Origin: a virus
IMG/VR virus record: IMGVR_UViG_3300045922_001038
Span: 1-64,000 of that record
Length of the DNA: 64,000 bases
Strand: one strand, 5' to 3'
Position numbers and translations under genes: made by a program. Position 1 is the stretch's first letter. Each line of letters starts with the position of its first letter. Shown here in pieces: positions 11,001 through 19,963 of this stretch. The notes beneath the pieces were generated by a model, which saw only the letters and a list, made by a program, of their open reading frames with translations, was not told where the DNA came from and made no database searches.

Positions 11001-14000
11001 TTGGTACGTATACTGCGTCAGCCGGAGACAGCGAGCTAGTCAGCATCTTTTCAGGGAGCAGCTTGATTAACCGTTTGAGGTCTTTGCTCATCGACCTCGT
11101 CAAGGACAGCTTGTCAAACGCCCCGTCCCAATCTTTTTCCATTTCGTCGTCGTTCACCAAAAAGTCTTCCAGGTTTTCGACGTTAAACCGGGTAAGCACC
11201 TCTTGGAACGAGCGGTCGAACGGGTTCATGTACCCCAAGTTGCGGGCCCTGGTATAAGATCCCAACACAGCCTCCAACTGGGATGCCAAATCAGGGTTTG
11301 ACCCTTTGACCTCTAAGTACTTTTTATACAGCGAATTCCAGACCAACGCCTGCACCACTTGCTCTATGTAGGGACGCGATGGGCCTTGCTCTTCGGTTTC
11401 AGCCTCCAGCTCTTGTTTTACCACCTCTTGCCACACTTCGCTGGCCTCTTCCACTGGCGCGTCTTCCCTTTCATCGTCGTCGGAAGTTTGGCTGTCCACA
11501 ATTTCAGGGGAGGTGAGGTCTGAAAAGGGGGACGCCAAAAACTGCATCGTTTGGCCTATGTTGGATATTTCCAACGCAGGCTTGTTCAAAGCCAGCTGAG
11601 GGTCCTGCACGGACTCCCTGTTTTTCTGGTATTCCAACAGCAGCTTACGCAGTTGGTTGTAAGCCGCCAGCCCGGCATCCGTAACGCTCCCTTCCCGGGC
11701 AGTGTTTATCAGGTGGGTGTAGTATACGATCTGGTCCGAAGTCTCCCGGATGAATTGGGTGTCTTGTTTGGGGGTCAACCCTTCGATTAGCTTGGGGGCG
11801 GACGAACTGGCGTGCTTTGCATAAAACGAGTCCATCCGATCCGTTCGCTTCAAAGAAGGAACCGCGTTAGACAACCCACTAAACAACAATGGAATGGAAT
11901 CATAGTCTGGGTTCAGCACTACGTCCCGTATCCAAGCGATCAGCTTTTCGAAAAACCGCAACAATTGCTTGAACAAGCCTGCGCTTTGGCGCGTGGCTTC
12001 GTACTCCTCGAACAAGTCGGCCAAGTACTCTTCCACCTCTTGGTCCGTCGAATTGACCAAGTTGTATTGCTTGCGGGCTTGGGCAATCAACCGCTTGTAG
12101 GTAGCCTCGGGGAGGCTCATCCGCATGACCACGTGGAACGCTTCGTGGTACGTGGTTTTGTCCGGGGCCCCTTTGTACACTTGGACCGCCCCGTCCTTGA
12201 ACAACCCCCAAGCAGCTTGCCCACCGTACGAAAGCACGTTTTCGACCACCTCAAACGGCACGTTCGGGAACCGGTTGGTCCACCAACGGATTGCCCTTTT
12301 CCGGTTGATGGGCTTCATCGAATGGGTGGGCATCTCTTTCGTGCCTAGGCTGGGCTCGACGACTGGGCTCTGCGCCCCATCCGTTGCAGGCGACTGCACC
12401 TTAATTTCTTCCGTGGTTTGTCGTTGCGCTGCCGTTGGCGGCGGAGTGGGTTGCGCTGAAGTTTCGTAAACGGGCTTGAAGTTGGTGATGTGTATCCCAA
12501 AACTGATGGTATGAGTAACCGGCAATGTGCTGGCTTCCCCCACAAGCCGTTCAAGGGGAAAGTTTTGCGGAAGCTTGATCCCGCCTGTGATCGCTGAATA
12601 GTTCAACTCAGCCAACGCTTCCAAAGTCAGTGGCTTGCCTTGCAGGTCTTCGTATATGACCAATGTCTTCGAACCGTCCGGGGCGACTAGGTATGCGTAA
12701 GCCTCGTTTCTTATGCCGGACTTGGCACGCATCGCCCGAAACGTCGCGGACTTTACACCAAACAACAGGTTGGGGTCGCTTGCGTGCTGTACACGGCCAC
12801 CGGTAGGCTCGATGTCGGAAGTCCCTACCAATGCCTTGTCGTCCGTAACGGGGACCACTTTGTAACCTAAGTCGTCTAAGTCGTAGGCCAAAAGCAGCTG
12901 GCGTATCGTAATGGGCTGGTCTATGGGACCGCCAACCAACGAAACAGGCAACAGTACGTCGCTGTGGGTCAATTTGCGGGTCAGCTTGGCTACGCCGGGC
13001 TTAAAATGCTTTCCGATTTCCGAATGCTGGGGGGTTCCCACTTTGTACACCAAGACCTGTTTCTTGTTCTTGTGGGACCAGCTCACTAGAAAATCACCGT
13101 TTTCGTCTTTGGTGATGGTTACCGTTTTTCCAGGGGTAAGCGTCTGAAGTTTTCGCAGCGTGCTTACGATTTCCTGGGTAAGTTTTGTAACCGCCAACGT
13201 AGGATACACTTGGTTGAAGTTGGTATCGTTGTTGGTGAAATGCCAGGACGGAATCGATATAGGCACAAACGGGACGGTGGTTTCCGTCGACGGCTGTTGT
13301 TGGGTATGCGACTCAGGCGTAGTTGGTGCCACCTGCGGGGGCAATGCAGGCTTGGGATCTTCAACCGGTTGTGTTTGAACAACATCCGTTGGTACAGGTT
13401 CGTTTTCTATGGCCTCTTCGTCAAGGGCCACACTTTCCACCGGGGCTTCTGCCTCAACCGAGGGGTTGCTTTCTGCCTGACCAAGGGTAGATTGGGCTTG
13501 CGCTTCGGCGAATTGGGACGCTTGTGCAGTCTCGTCCAAAGGAGGAACTGCAGATTGTGCTTGTTCTTGTGCTTGGGCCTGTTGTTGTGCTTTTTGCTCC
13601 TTTATTTTTTGATCGACTTCTTTTTTGGTATCGTTAATGAAATCCAAAAAGTTTCGAGGAGTTAAGTTGCGTATGGCGTCGTTTAATGATTCGAGAATGG
13701 TTTTAGTGTGGAACTGAGTGGCAAGAGCGATTACAAAATCGCTTCTGTTTCCTTGCAATATACCGTCCACAAATTGGTCCAACACCCGTTGTTTAGCTTT
13801 GGCTTTTTCCAAAGCCTCCACTTTTGCAGCTAAGTGTTCTTTTACTTGGTCTCTAGGAGGTTTGCTTTCGTATTCATTTAGATCGTTTTCTAATTTTTGT
13901 ATGTTTTGTTTGGCTTCTTTAACGGCTTCTTCAAGCGAAGCTAATTGTTTTGTGAGAGCTTCAACCTGAGCTTTGTAATGTGGGGTTACATATTTGTCTT

Positions 14001-16119
14001 GGAATTTACGGGACAATTCATGTTGCGTATCGTTTGGAGCTTCAAGAGCAGTTAAGTCATCTAACAATAACTGCTGTGCAAAGCTTTTTGCAAATAACTG
14101 AACTTCAGGGCTATCTAAAACCTCGCTTGGTATGCTACTGTCTTGACGTGCTTTTTCAAGCAACTTTTGGTTGCGGTCTAAATACATCTGCATAGCCGAA
14201 CGTTTAGTATGCAGGTTATATTTAGTGCTTATGTAAGCCGTCCGCAATTCAGGGTTTGGAATCCGATTACCCTCAAGCTTGGCTTCTCGCGTTATTTTTT
14301 CAGCGGTGTTTATTTCCCTGGTTAAGTGAGTGCGTAGTTTTTTAAGTTCGTCTTCAATGATAGAAAGCAGTTTTGGTGCAGTTGTGTTTGGGGAAACAGG
14401 GGTGTTTGTGGAAGTGGGAGTGGGAGTATTTAGAAAGGTCGAAATAGTTGGTGAAACCGGCGGTGTCGAAGTACTTGGGGAAACTTGAGTATTCAGTGAA
14501 ACTGGTGTGTTTTCACTAGGCGCGGTACCCGATTGTTGCGCCAGTATCAACCTAGAAACGTTGTCAAAATCAGACGACGCGATAAAACGTTTGATAAATG
14601 GCAGGTTGTTGTTTTCAATCGCCAACCCAGCAATTGCATACGAGTGGGTCGCTTTTAACGTGTCCAACGCCAAATCGCGTTGTTCAGTTGACAGGTTTGG
14701 ATTGTTGACGATGTCATTTACATCTTTCCAGTATTGCTCCGTCAATTCTTGCTGCTTTTTTAGCCGGGTCAAATAACTACGGGTCGCTTCTTCCCTCTGG
14801 TCGGCTTCTTGCTGAAAACGGGCTGGATGTGATACTGCATCCCGTATGGCAGGCGCTCCAAAAGCGATGCCTCCCAACAGCCCGCCGACAAACGATTCAA
14901 CCGACGATTCCCCGCCAAAGTTGTCGAAAAACGAAGCGTCGCTTTTCCCTTTTGTGGCCAGTTGGTAGGCGTGCAACGCCCCTGTCTGCTGGGCGGCGTT
15001 GTTGACCAACTCTTCGATGCCTTCGCTGAATGGGCCCAGCGTTGCCTCGCGTATCGAGGTAAGCCGCATGGATTTCGCCAGTTGCTTGCGCGCGTCTGAC
15101 AAGGAACCTGCAAAAAGGTGGTCGCTTACGTCTTGGCCGGTCCTGAACCGTTTATGGGCAGCGTCCACTACGTCGTCCAGCAACCCGTCCCCCGTACGGC
15201 CAAAACGGCGGACCAAGGTCCCCATCTGGAGTATGTCGAACAACAGGTTCGAATAGTTCAGCTGGTATGCCTTGACAGCCCCTTCGCCTGCGAGGTATTC
15301 TACCAAAGCTTCGTCCGTTACGGGGATACCGTCCGCTATGAGCTCTTGCCCAATGCGTTGGCGAGCTTCAGGGGAGATCAAGGAAGGATTTGCAGTGAGC
15401 TGCTTTTTGATGTCTTGGTACAAATTGGAAGCTTCCATGTAGGCTTCCATATGGCGCATGGCAATGCCGGACGTGGTTTGCTGTCCAACCAGCTGTACAA
15501 CCGGGTTTGTAGCCACCCGCCCAAGCACCTGACCGACTTGCGTAAGCTGCCGCGCACGTGCAATTGCGGTAACGCCAGCCCCAAGCAACCCAATGCCTTT
15601 GGCCACGGCCGTGCCCGGCACCAAAAACCCCAAGCCAGAACCAACGGCAGACGGGGCAATGCGGAACAAGTCGGTGGCTTCGAATTGATAGGGGTCAATG
15701 TCATAAATCGGGTTGGTTTGGCGGTCGATTTCCGCCAAGGACCTGCTGGTACGGCTAAAAATGTCATTCCCCGCAACTACCGGTTCGGAGTCGAACAACG
15801 AATAGACCGGCCCAGCCACGGCGCCTACGCTTCCGTATATCGTTGACGCAAAAGTATTTGCAGTTTTTACCAAACCCCTTCCAAGCGTTTCCAGCAACCC
15901 CTGTGCCTTGTACCTTTCCCTGTAAGCCTGCTCAGGGGACGTAAAAACTGGGTATTCATATCGTTCATTTGGCATCTGGCGGTACGAAACATCCCCCGGA
16001 AGTGTCGTCGACTGCGTCGTGATGTCAAACCAAGCGGGAGGCGTATTGGCTCCTTGACGGGGAGGCTTCAATACATCGATAGGGGAAGGCGGCGTTTGGT
16101 TTTGGTTGATCGGTAGCAT
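5005..16119 (-). CDS. Giant virion RNA polymerase (crAss-like, single-chain two-barrel type) fused to a zincin domain
   Basis: This is one uninterrupted frame of 3,704 residues. At about residues 3017-3021 it has DFDVD inside a TGMDFDVDKLY context, matching the DxDxD metal-binding loop of the crAss-like virion RNA polymerase (phi14:2 gp66 type), a single-chain relative of two-barrel cellular and YonO-like polymerases. In those phages the enzyme is injected and transcribes early genes. The N-terminal 200 residues contain a glycine-rich hydrophobic stretch. At about 530-590 there is a low-complexity Thr/Pro/Ser linker, then coiled coil (about 590-830) and a Gln/Glu/Pro-rich linker (about 860-970). 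A zincin motif HEAFHVV lies near 1323. It sits between two other cargo genes with 3-6 bp gaps, as expected for a co-packaged set. No frameshift occurs in 11.1 kb, which speaks for good sequence accuracy. Confidence 0.88.
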   Translation of the reverse strand: MLPINQNQTPPSPIDVLKPPRQGANTPPAWFDITTQSTTLPGDVSYRQMPNERYEYPVFTSPEQAYRERYKAQGLLETLGRGLVKTANTFASTIYGSVGAVAGPVYSLFDSEPVVAGNDIFSRTSRSLAEIDRQTNPIYDIDPYQFEATDLFRIAPSAVGSGLGFLVPGTAVAKGIGLLGAGVTAIARARQLTQVGQVLGRVATNPVVQLVGQQTTSGIAMRHMEAYMEASNLYQDIKKQLTANPSLISPEARQRIGQELIADGIPVTDEALVEYLAGEGAVKAYQLNYSNLLFDILQMGTLVRRFGRTGDGLLDDVVDAAHKRFRTGQDVSDHLFAGSLSDARKQLAKSMRLTSIREATLGPFSEGIEELVNNAAQQTGALHAYQLATKGKSDASFFDNFGGESSVESFVGGLLGGIAFGAPAIRDAVSHPARFQQEADQREEATRSYLTRLKKQQELTEQYWKDVNDIVNNPNLSTEQRDLALDTLKATHSYAIAGLAIENNNLPFIKRFIASSDFDNVSRLILAQQSGTAPSENTPVSLNTQVSPSTSTPPVSPTISTFLNTPTPTSTNTPVSPNTTAPKLLSIIEDELKKLRTHLTREINTAEKITREAKLEGNRIPNPELRTAYISTKYNLHTKRSAMQMYLDRNQKLLEKARQDSSIPSEVLDSPEVQLFAKSFAQQLLLDDLTALEAPNDTQHELSRKFQDKYVTPHYKAQVEALTKQLASLEEAVKEAKQNIQKLENDLNEYESKPPRDQVKEHLAAKVEALEKAKAKQRVLDQFVDGILQGNRSDFVIALATQFHTKTILESLNDAIRNLTPRNFLDFINDTKKEVDQKIKEQKAQQQAQAQEQAQSAVPPLDETAQASQFAEAQAQSTLGQAESNPSVEAEAPVESVALDEEAIENEPVPTDVVQTQPVEDPKPALPPQVAPTTPESHTQQQPSTETTVPFVPISIPSWHFTNNDTNFNQVYPTLAVTKLTQEIVSTLRKLQTLTPGKTVTITKDENGDFLVSWSHKNKKQVLVYKVGTPQHSEIGKHFKPGVAKLTRKLTHSDVLLPVSLVGGPIDQPITIRQLLLAYDLDDLGYKVVPVTDDKALVGTSDIEPTGGRVQHASDPNLLFGVKSATFRAMRAKSGIRNEAYAYLVAPDGSKTLVIYEDLQGKPLTLEALAELNYSAITGGIKLPQNFPLERLVGEASTLPVTHTISFGIHITNFKPVYETSAQPTPPPTAAQRQTTEEIKVQSPATDGAQSPVVEPSLGTKEMPTHSMKPINRKRAIRWWTNRFPNVPFEVVENVLSYGGQAAWGLFKDGAVQVYKGAPDKTTYHEAFHVVMRMSLPEATYKRLIAQARKQYNLVNSTDQEVEEYLADLFEEYEATRQSAGLFKQLLRFFEKLIAWIRDVVLNPDYDSIPLLFSGLSNAVPSLKRTDRMDSFYAKHASSSAPKLIEGLTPKQDTQFIRETSDQIVYYTHLINTAREGSVTDAGLAAYNQLRKLLLEYQKNRESVQDPQLALNKPALEISNIGQTMQFLASPFSDLTSPEIVDSQTSDDDEREDAPVEEASEVWQEVVKQELEAETEEQGPSRPYIEQVVQALVWNSLYKKYLEVKGSNPDLASQLEAVLGSYTRARNLGYMNPFDRSFQEVLTRFNVENLEDFLVNDDEMEKDWDGAFDKLSLTRSMSKDLKRLIKLLPEKMLTSSLSPADAVYVPTTYYPKDSVSYLNFEDAYATLESTLIGLVTWDDMRRQLQALGQVRPGFLELVATLDDNSILRDKFVYFFDKQLQKKIVVFVSPSRIYTGSSKFSNESVQYIYNTIQSNLDSFGLDYILGIRKPLNYAAIYQLPYEKLLDAITKFITETGLALKIQGVDDNGNFVYHNLTRKALDLHFSKNQMPSITEEQKREAAVEYLKTFVGSTLSFTTTEFYMAKGYSGRNAAYREAYATMTPEQIREDKALYIKLLLTKQTGRLPAAIQPFIPFANLFKSNQEKNVDGEPYYAAAVSNYLSDLAKLFDKIDDSKMEAIRLLASRHVAAVRAGNKASPYYHDAFFEQLVKYSPDGSWYVNYELLEQNQVSLNPIDGIKQLGPSFGKRPTGRKISSLLFKDEYDKYEITLFYRGGKNNSVRITTQAHADSPSYWVFNVPRLNGIVSVAELSTKKHLLLKEVQDQLKDGVELFKNEVIKDLQYEKARISQQLRIYKMLHVGSPKNVGLVIPDLFETGPGGTVNYGEFSGDIKTALDNIARINIAYRQKMNRDDDLLIEHRDFKIDVANNKVRAGNNLKFVTYEHLPSIQQLEVVNGTYREDVNWDVVFENAAKEFLVETGASVDTNDMEELFKRLGLYTPTFEYNQIPKSLVYRLIRLEFRYHQFVYRRTLDTLTLGHTSQYKSLIDKNKRAKTIVSPTQKGINEHDTVNTILIQDIELEMSKDAIEKGLGKPGDTINAADAQVWVTPRFLERFLRNQGRWERSWDSPNNPVYKLFNGKELTPKELYQLNKLGFFTPIKPFYVEQKYNPSRQDSYLRNAKLSMSIIWPQLHSFKTRNELANLMDGDKPVDIIMPSSAAKFGWGTYSTLFDKEGKLLPEDQRNIRSFPTSMKYWGVQMTVPSEVENETNKLSAQLRKVAIANLDAEAHYKVNVNGKPTVMQGEELQEAYHMLLASMYQDNLEVLKKELFTEEGDRIDVDKLMDYLESELRKKAIDRSVEESLYSGAFFDFPAFGDRPEAFLSSLVQRKGIDLRTPGYSAVAVSSIGFDIDPKDFRNDGLSHKQDVSLDPEWLAKWKPAGPDLSNKNEIDLTKVNPNPYASKDQRKSSKANKAIIHPKSVKSSKLYLDAWKAIGKANVGQYEATDMVFVSVNGNTAGRAPVYKEELMKAIEARADFIADGPSSRNREYNVGEREFAKLMAENDYVELASKDGQVAIFHHRDKYSAKKETPKLGWAKLHTTADGNDIYIVEALVPAFSSALYRRNKSLIAFKHITNKDDLLHIAFRLPNEGKYSTFIVKPVGILGPAYGPSIVVADEIITQTGMDFDVDKLYTHTRNLVNKNGKVYAIPSSMTTTSLANTNKGRRLAEKQRHNQLLDFYLTLFGAPNHFDETHSTSSFNKMKEYNKGLSQSAKKAHPVNLNTQLLEDGAQGKKLIGIAANILSTFGIAQALNLNLTSREGTRVNWSYDNKYVKHDKNQGLIIDSLKEFVAAVLDMSKDPQITIWGGNTITVPLGMFMISSGAFTLDETLALLGSPMVNQYTQVMLAVEKSNFLDIDLGALTETEQEDIASEKRKKYDRDLKTSEKPNFPELLKLLIETSDKPITLHNYAALITDEFKSRFKPDRSIATSSMGSKLLGERWDLRDPSFTWKNTIPPHKEVEDDHPNGLQFNVEALKQIRAENKHYFDLSVDELRECTRAAVIVGHIFDMFTYWQKNLVLIMKLDALDYDGFRSTNKVTRMLDNIIEPEHEENNLGKKLIETQEKIPAVALMLKNILNIYSTMEKALSPFFVLKHQVAPSKFKEQMIQVLRGSFQYLSIDTYAKREPEDALITLIKDYYEHEEWINLPFVTKLRYYKQRPEYQGNDFFNYLIFGNKASANEERNQTVPTVEGNPRASRDDRDAAYYAATRLYHEAEANKDLNLAYFLEEAILYEFENHGFKYGGKSYVRSLLGIMNQLGITKAENFTSGFETKQLNITFENDSTLLHKWMQLFNPENDNHLPMSASNDADICI

Positions 16120-16125
16120 GAAGTT

Positions 16126-18180
16126 TTAACGGGGTAAGAACGATTGGTAAAACTCCAGTTCGTTTTGGTACACTACGGGTTGGCCATTTGTAGGGGTTAC
16201 GACTATCCGTTGGCCTTCCGGGGTGGTGGTTGTTTCGATGGTGCCCAGGTTGCCAATCGGCACGCGCATGTGTTTTGCCATTTCCATGGTCAACGCAAAC
16301 TCCTCAGGATCCATTCCAAAAGCCTGCGAGGCTTGCTCGGTCACTACGTACCGCAACGTGTTCATGTACTCTGGGGTAGTGTCTACGTTAGGCAGTATGC
16401 CAATCGCTATCTGCTGGTTGAACTGCGCACGCTGGACAGGATCCAAGACTTGCCCGCGTACCTTGAGCGCCGGGTTGTTGCCGTTTGAAGGCAAGGTTTG
16501 TGTAATGTACGGCCTGCCGCCGTCCAACATCAATTGGTAATCTTGGTAACGTCCAGACTGCTGGTTTCGCTGGTACATTTTGGCAAGGTTCAACTGTGCC
16601 ACTTGGTTTTCCGTCATAGGTTTCCAAGTGTTTGAACTGGCGTCGAAGTACTCCAAGTTGGCATAGTTTTCCGGCGACAGCGTAACCGAGGCTTGTTGCG
16701 CCACAACCCTGTATTGGGGAGAGGATGGGTTTACCGCAAGCGAGTAAGTGGATTGGTTCCGGCGTCCTAAGTCATTGACCATTCCATCCATGTAAGTGGT
16801 GATTGGGCCCAACGCGTCTTTCAACTCGTCTTCTTGATACAGGAGGAGAGCCCCCAATAACGGATTCATGAACGGCATCGTGTTTCTTCCAAGGCGTTCT
16901 GCAAAGCTGCGGTTCCGATGGGCTGACGTACCTCCCCACAATCCAGCTACAACCGCTGGATCGTTTGCCATTTGGTTTGCACGTTCTTCCGAATACCCTA
17001 AAGCCTGTAATGCCTCAGATAACTTGGTTTTGTCCACCGCATTAAAAGCTTGCAAATACCCGGGACTTTGTAGTATGGAAAAGTACAAATTACGTTGCTG
17101 TGGGGTGCCTTCCCGGGTTCCAGTCAAATAGTCGATGAATTTGCTGGCAAACGCGGCGTTTTCACGGGACGAATCCGTTGCCACTATCCCGGCGCGTTGT
17201 TGCTCTTGGCTTCCGCCCCAATGTTCGGGCGCAAACGACACCGTCTGGTCTCTTTCTTGGCGGTTGAACAAACGTTCTTCGGCGGTGCCAACCAGCGAAT
17301 CGTACACGTTTTGGAGCACGTATTTCTGGAGGTCTTCACCCGACAGCCCGGCACGCCTTCCTTGCGTCGTGTAGACTCCCGCTTCTTGCCTGCCTTCCGC
17401 CGTTGTCAGGTAATCCCTCAACGCGGACGACTGCATCATGGACTGTGTGGTAGGCCGGCCCGATGCGTCGCGCGTAATGCCCAGCAGACTGTCGATCACT
17501 TGGCGGTTGCTTTCCACGGAACCGGTGGAATGGTACACACGCCCGTCTTGGGTGATGGTAACGTACCCGTTTTCCGTTCTCGACGCATGGGTATTGTCGA
17601 AAAACCCTTCCCTGCGTTTCCGCCAATCCAACAGCTCTTCCATGCCGCTGAAACTGCGCGCTTCAAGCCGGTTGTCCCAGTTGTCGACGTCGTTTTGCTG
17701 GTTTACCCATTGCATTTCGCTGGCGACATTGGGCAGGTCTTGGTGGAGTAACCCCTTGTTTTGGAGCTCTTGTAGCCGTTTTTGGTATTCCTTGTAGTAT
17801 TCTAACCTGGTTTTCAAAGCTTTGATCCTTGGGTCATGGCCCAACTGGTTTGCCATGTTTTCAATCGCCCCCAAATAACGCCGGTCTGCGTAGCCGCGCT
17901 CGAAAGTCCCCGACAGTTCGTCCACCCTCCCTTGCAGCTCTTGCACGATTTGTTCCTGCACTTGCCGGTCGCGGGCCCAAGGGGCAACGTCGATGGCACG
18001 CACAAGGCCTGCCATCTTTTCCGTCTTTGCCCGGTTTTCGTCCGCGCGCTTTTGCACGGCTTCCGCCACCGCCCCGATCTGGTCCACTGGGACCCCTACG
18101 TACGGGACGGGCACAAACTGTTGTACGTAAGGGGACAGCCTTACGGGTTGGGCAGGGACTTCGTACCGGTTTATGGCCAT
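16126..18180 (-). CDS. Cargo (ejection) protein, 684 aa
   Basis: The protein is 684 residues, helical, and rich in Gln, Arg and Glu, with no transmembrane segment that I can see. It lies directly upstream of the giant RNA polymerase gene (6 bp gap) and its start overlaps the previous gene by 10 bp. In crAss-like phages the genes between the tail nozzle and the giant RNAP encode proteins packed in the capsid and tail barrel and ejected with the DNA. The position supports that role here. The N-terminal half is strongly helical with many Gln-Glu repeats, and the C-terminal third looks beta-rich (TITTYMDG to VVYQNELEFYQ). No enzymatic motif is recognised. The function is assigned from gene order rather than from a domain. 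Confidence 0.7.
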   Translation of the reverse strand: MAINRYEVPAQPVRLSPYVQQFVPVPYVGVPVDQIGAVAEAVQKRADENRAKTEKMAGLVRAIDVAPWARDRQVQEQIVQELQGRVDELSGTFERGYADRRYLGAIENMANQLGHDPRIKALKTRLEYYKEYQKRLQELQNKGLLHQDLPNVASEMQWVNQQNDVDNWDNRLEARSFSGMEELLDWRKRREGFFDNTHASRTENGYVTITQDGRVYHSTGSVESNRQVIDSLLGITRDASGRPTTQSMMQSSALRDYLTTAEGRQEAGVYTTQGRRAGLSGEDLQKYVLQNVYDSLVGTAEERLFNRQERDQTVSFAPEHWGGSQEQQRAGIVATDSSRENAAFASKFIDYLTGTREGTPQQRNLYFSILQSPGYLQAFNAVDKTKLSEALQALGYSEERANQMANDPAVVAGLWGGTSAHRNRSFAERLGRNTMPFMNPLLGALLLYQEDELKDALGPITTYMDGMVNDLGRRNQSTYSLAVNPSSPQYRVVAQQASVTLSPENYANLEYFDASSNTWKPMTENQVAQLNLAKMYQRNQQSGRYQDYQLMLDGGRPYITQTLPSNGNNPALKVRGQVLDPVQRAQFNQQIAIGILPNVDTTPEYMNTLRYVVTEQASQAFGMDPEEFALTMEMAKHMRVPIGNLGTIETTTTPEGQRIVVTPTNGQPVVYQNELEFYQSFLPR

Positions 18181-19961
18181 AGCGAATTGGTCGTGTTTAA
18201 TCCAAGCGAACTGCTCAAGGCTGGGCGGGTGTACCCGTTTTGCCTAAGGTGGTCCCGCATCGACTTTACGGCTTGCGCGAGCTGCGGGTTCATCCCAAAA
18301 ATCTGGTCGATGCGGTCGTCCGTAAGGTAAGCCACGTAATCAGGGTTGTCCTCCAGCCTTGCTATCGCGGCGGAGGCGTCCCGTTGCGCAAGCATCTCGT
18401 ATTGGCGGTCTTGGGCCCGTTCCATGGCAAAGTTCCGCTGCTGCATCTGCATGTTGCGGTACAAGTCGGCCCCGGTTTGCCCAATCCCGGTCATGGCTTG
18501 GGTTTGGAATTGGGTAACGGCAGCCTTGCTCCGTGCGTTCAAGTCTTCCACCCGCCTCATTTCTTGGTCCCGTTGCTGGGCGAACTGGTTCCGCAGCTGC
18601 AAATTGGCCGCGTCAATCCCCAAAGCTTCGTTTGCGGCTTGCGAGTTGATCTGGTTCTGCATCCCCGCGCTGCGAGCGGCGATTATGGCTTGGTTTGCAG
18701 CCATCACGGACGGGTTTCCCCCGGCCACTTGCGCCATTGCCAGACGCTGTTGTTCCAGCACCTGCCTGCGTTGCGGGTTGTAGCGGTCCACGAACATCTG
18801 CTCTTCCGGGCGCGTTACAATAGGCTGCACGACTTCCGGGCGTTCAAGGAACCCGCGCAACGAATTGTACACGTTTGGCAACTGCGTCAACCCTTGCGCA
18901 ACGGCGCCAAACGGGGTAACCGTTGGAGTTGCTTGTGGTTGGGTTTGCAATTGGACTTGTGGTTGAGGCACCGCCGGCGCTGGTTGCAAAACAGGGTTTG
19001 CCGTCGCGTAAGGCACGTTACCGTATTGCCCGTACTCTGTTGCGGCTGGGACGCTCCCCATCGTGTTGGACGGCTGGTACGCCGGGACCGGCGGGACGAA
19101 CTGGGGCATCCACGACGGGTCTCCAGTGTAAGGGGTTAAACCTGGGAAGGGGTTTGTGTAGTAAGGGGTGTCGTCTTGGTACAAAAACGGGATTGGCCCT
19201 CCGTCTTGGTACGCCTCAAACCCAGAAGTGCCTTTCTTGTACTTGGGGATGTCTATGCGCTTCCCTTTTTTGGCTTGCTCAACAGGTTGGTATGCAGGGG
19301 GTTCCATGTTGGGGTTGTTTTCTGCTATCGCGTCCAGTACTTGTTTGGTCGCAACGCGGTCCCGCGGCAATTCCAAGCGCAGCCGTTCCAGCTTGGCTTG
19401 GTCTCGTTGTTCCCACGCGCGCAGGAATTCTTCGCGCTTGGCTGCCGGAGCGATGAACTGCCCTGACTTAGCCGTAATAACCTTTCCCCCCTTCGTATGT
19501 GGCTTCGCATTTTTGAAGTCTTGGATTAGGTAGATGTTTCCAGTTTCCGGGTCTTTCCCAAACAAAAGCTCCCCTTTTTCGACTTCTATGGGCTTTGCCA
19601 TTGCCAACGGGGTTTCCAAATGCTGGGTTCCGTCTTGGTAAAGGGTAGGGGAAATCTGGCTAGGCTCCCGGCCCAAATTCATACGCTCGACTTCTGCCCT
19701 TCGCATGTTTTCCTGCATGGCTTGTTGCCGGGCGGCATTGATCGAATTAGCTTTCAATTGGGTGCCGATTGCCCCTACCAACAGTCCAGCCCCGCCTCCT
19801 ATCGCCGCCCCCACAGGGCCGCCAAAAGTCATCCCCAAAGACGCGCCTTGCCCGGCAAGGCCCAAAGTAGACCCAAGCTGTTCTGCGGCGGCGTACTCGG
19901 GCGGAACTACCACGCGCTGCAACCCCATGGCCGCTTTTTGCACACATCGTTTTTTCTTCAT
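18171..19961 (-). CDS. Cargo protein with glycine-zipper segment, 596 aa
   Basis: Residues about 30-70 form a glycine-zipper-like hydrophobic stretch (LGMTFGGPVGAAIGGGAGL and following), which suggests membrane insertion. Next come a region resembling a PKxxxGGKVI/AKxGQFI hinge module (about 140-190), a Pro/Tyr/Gln-rich linker (about 270-370) with PQ and QP repeats, and a helical C-terminus rich in Gln and Ala (QQRLAMAQVAGG onward). This mix of a membrane-active N-terminus, flexible linker and Gln-rich helices is typical of podovirus ejection proteins, and the gene sits between the tail nozzle and the other cargo genes. I infer that it helps make a channel for DNA passage across the envelope. 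The start at 19961 is 2 bp after the nozzle gene's stop. An internal Met at residue 12 is an alternative start. Confidence 0.7.
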   Translation of the reverse strand: MKKKRCVQKAAMGLQRVVVPPEYAAAEQLGSTLGLAGQGASLGMTFGGPVGAAIGGGAGLLVGAIGTQLKANSINAARQQAMQENMRRAEVERMNLGREPSQISPTLYQDGTQHLETPLAMAKPIEVEKGELLFGKDPETGNIYLIQDFKNAKPHTKGGKVITAKSGQFIAPAAKREEFLRAWEQRDQAKLERLRLELPRDRVATKQVLDAIAENNPNMEPPAYQPVEQAKKGKRIDIPKYKKGTSGFEAYQDGGPIPFLYQDDTPYYTNPFPGLTPYTGDPSWMPQFVPPVPAYQPSNTMGSVPAATEYGQYGNVPYATANPVLQPAPAVPQPQVQLQTQPQATPTVTPFGAVAQGLTQLPNVYNSLRGFLERPEVVQPIVTRPEEQMFVDRYNPQRRQVLEQQRLAMAQVAGGNPSVMAANQAIIAARSAGMQNQINSQAANEALGIDAANLQLRNQFAQQRDQEMRRVEDLNARSKAAVTQFQTQAMTGIGQTGADLYRNMQMQQRNFAMERAQDRQYEMLAQRDASAAIARLEDNPDYVAYLTDDRIDQIFGMNPQLAQAVKSMRDHLRQNGYTRPALSSSLGLNTTNSLWP

Positions 19962-19963
19962 GG

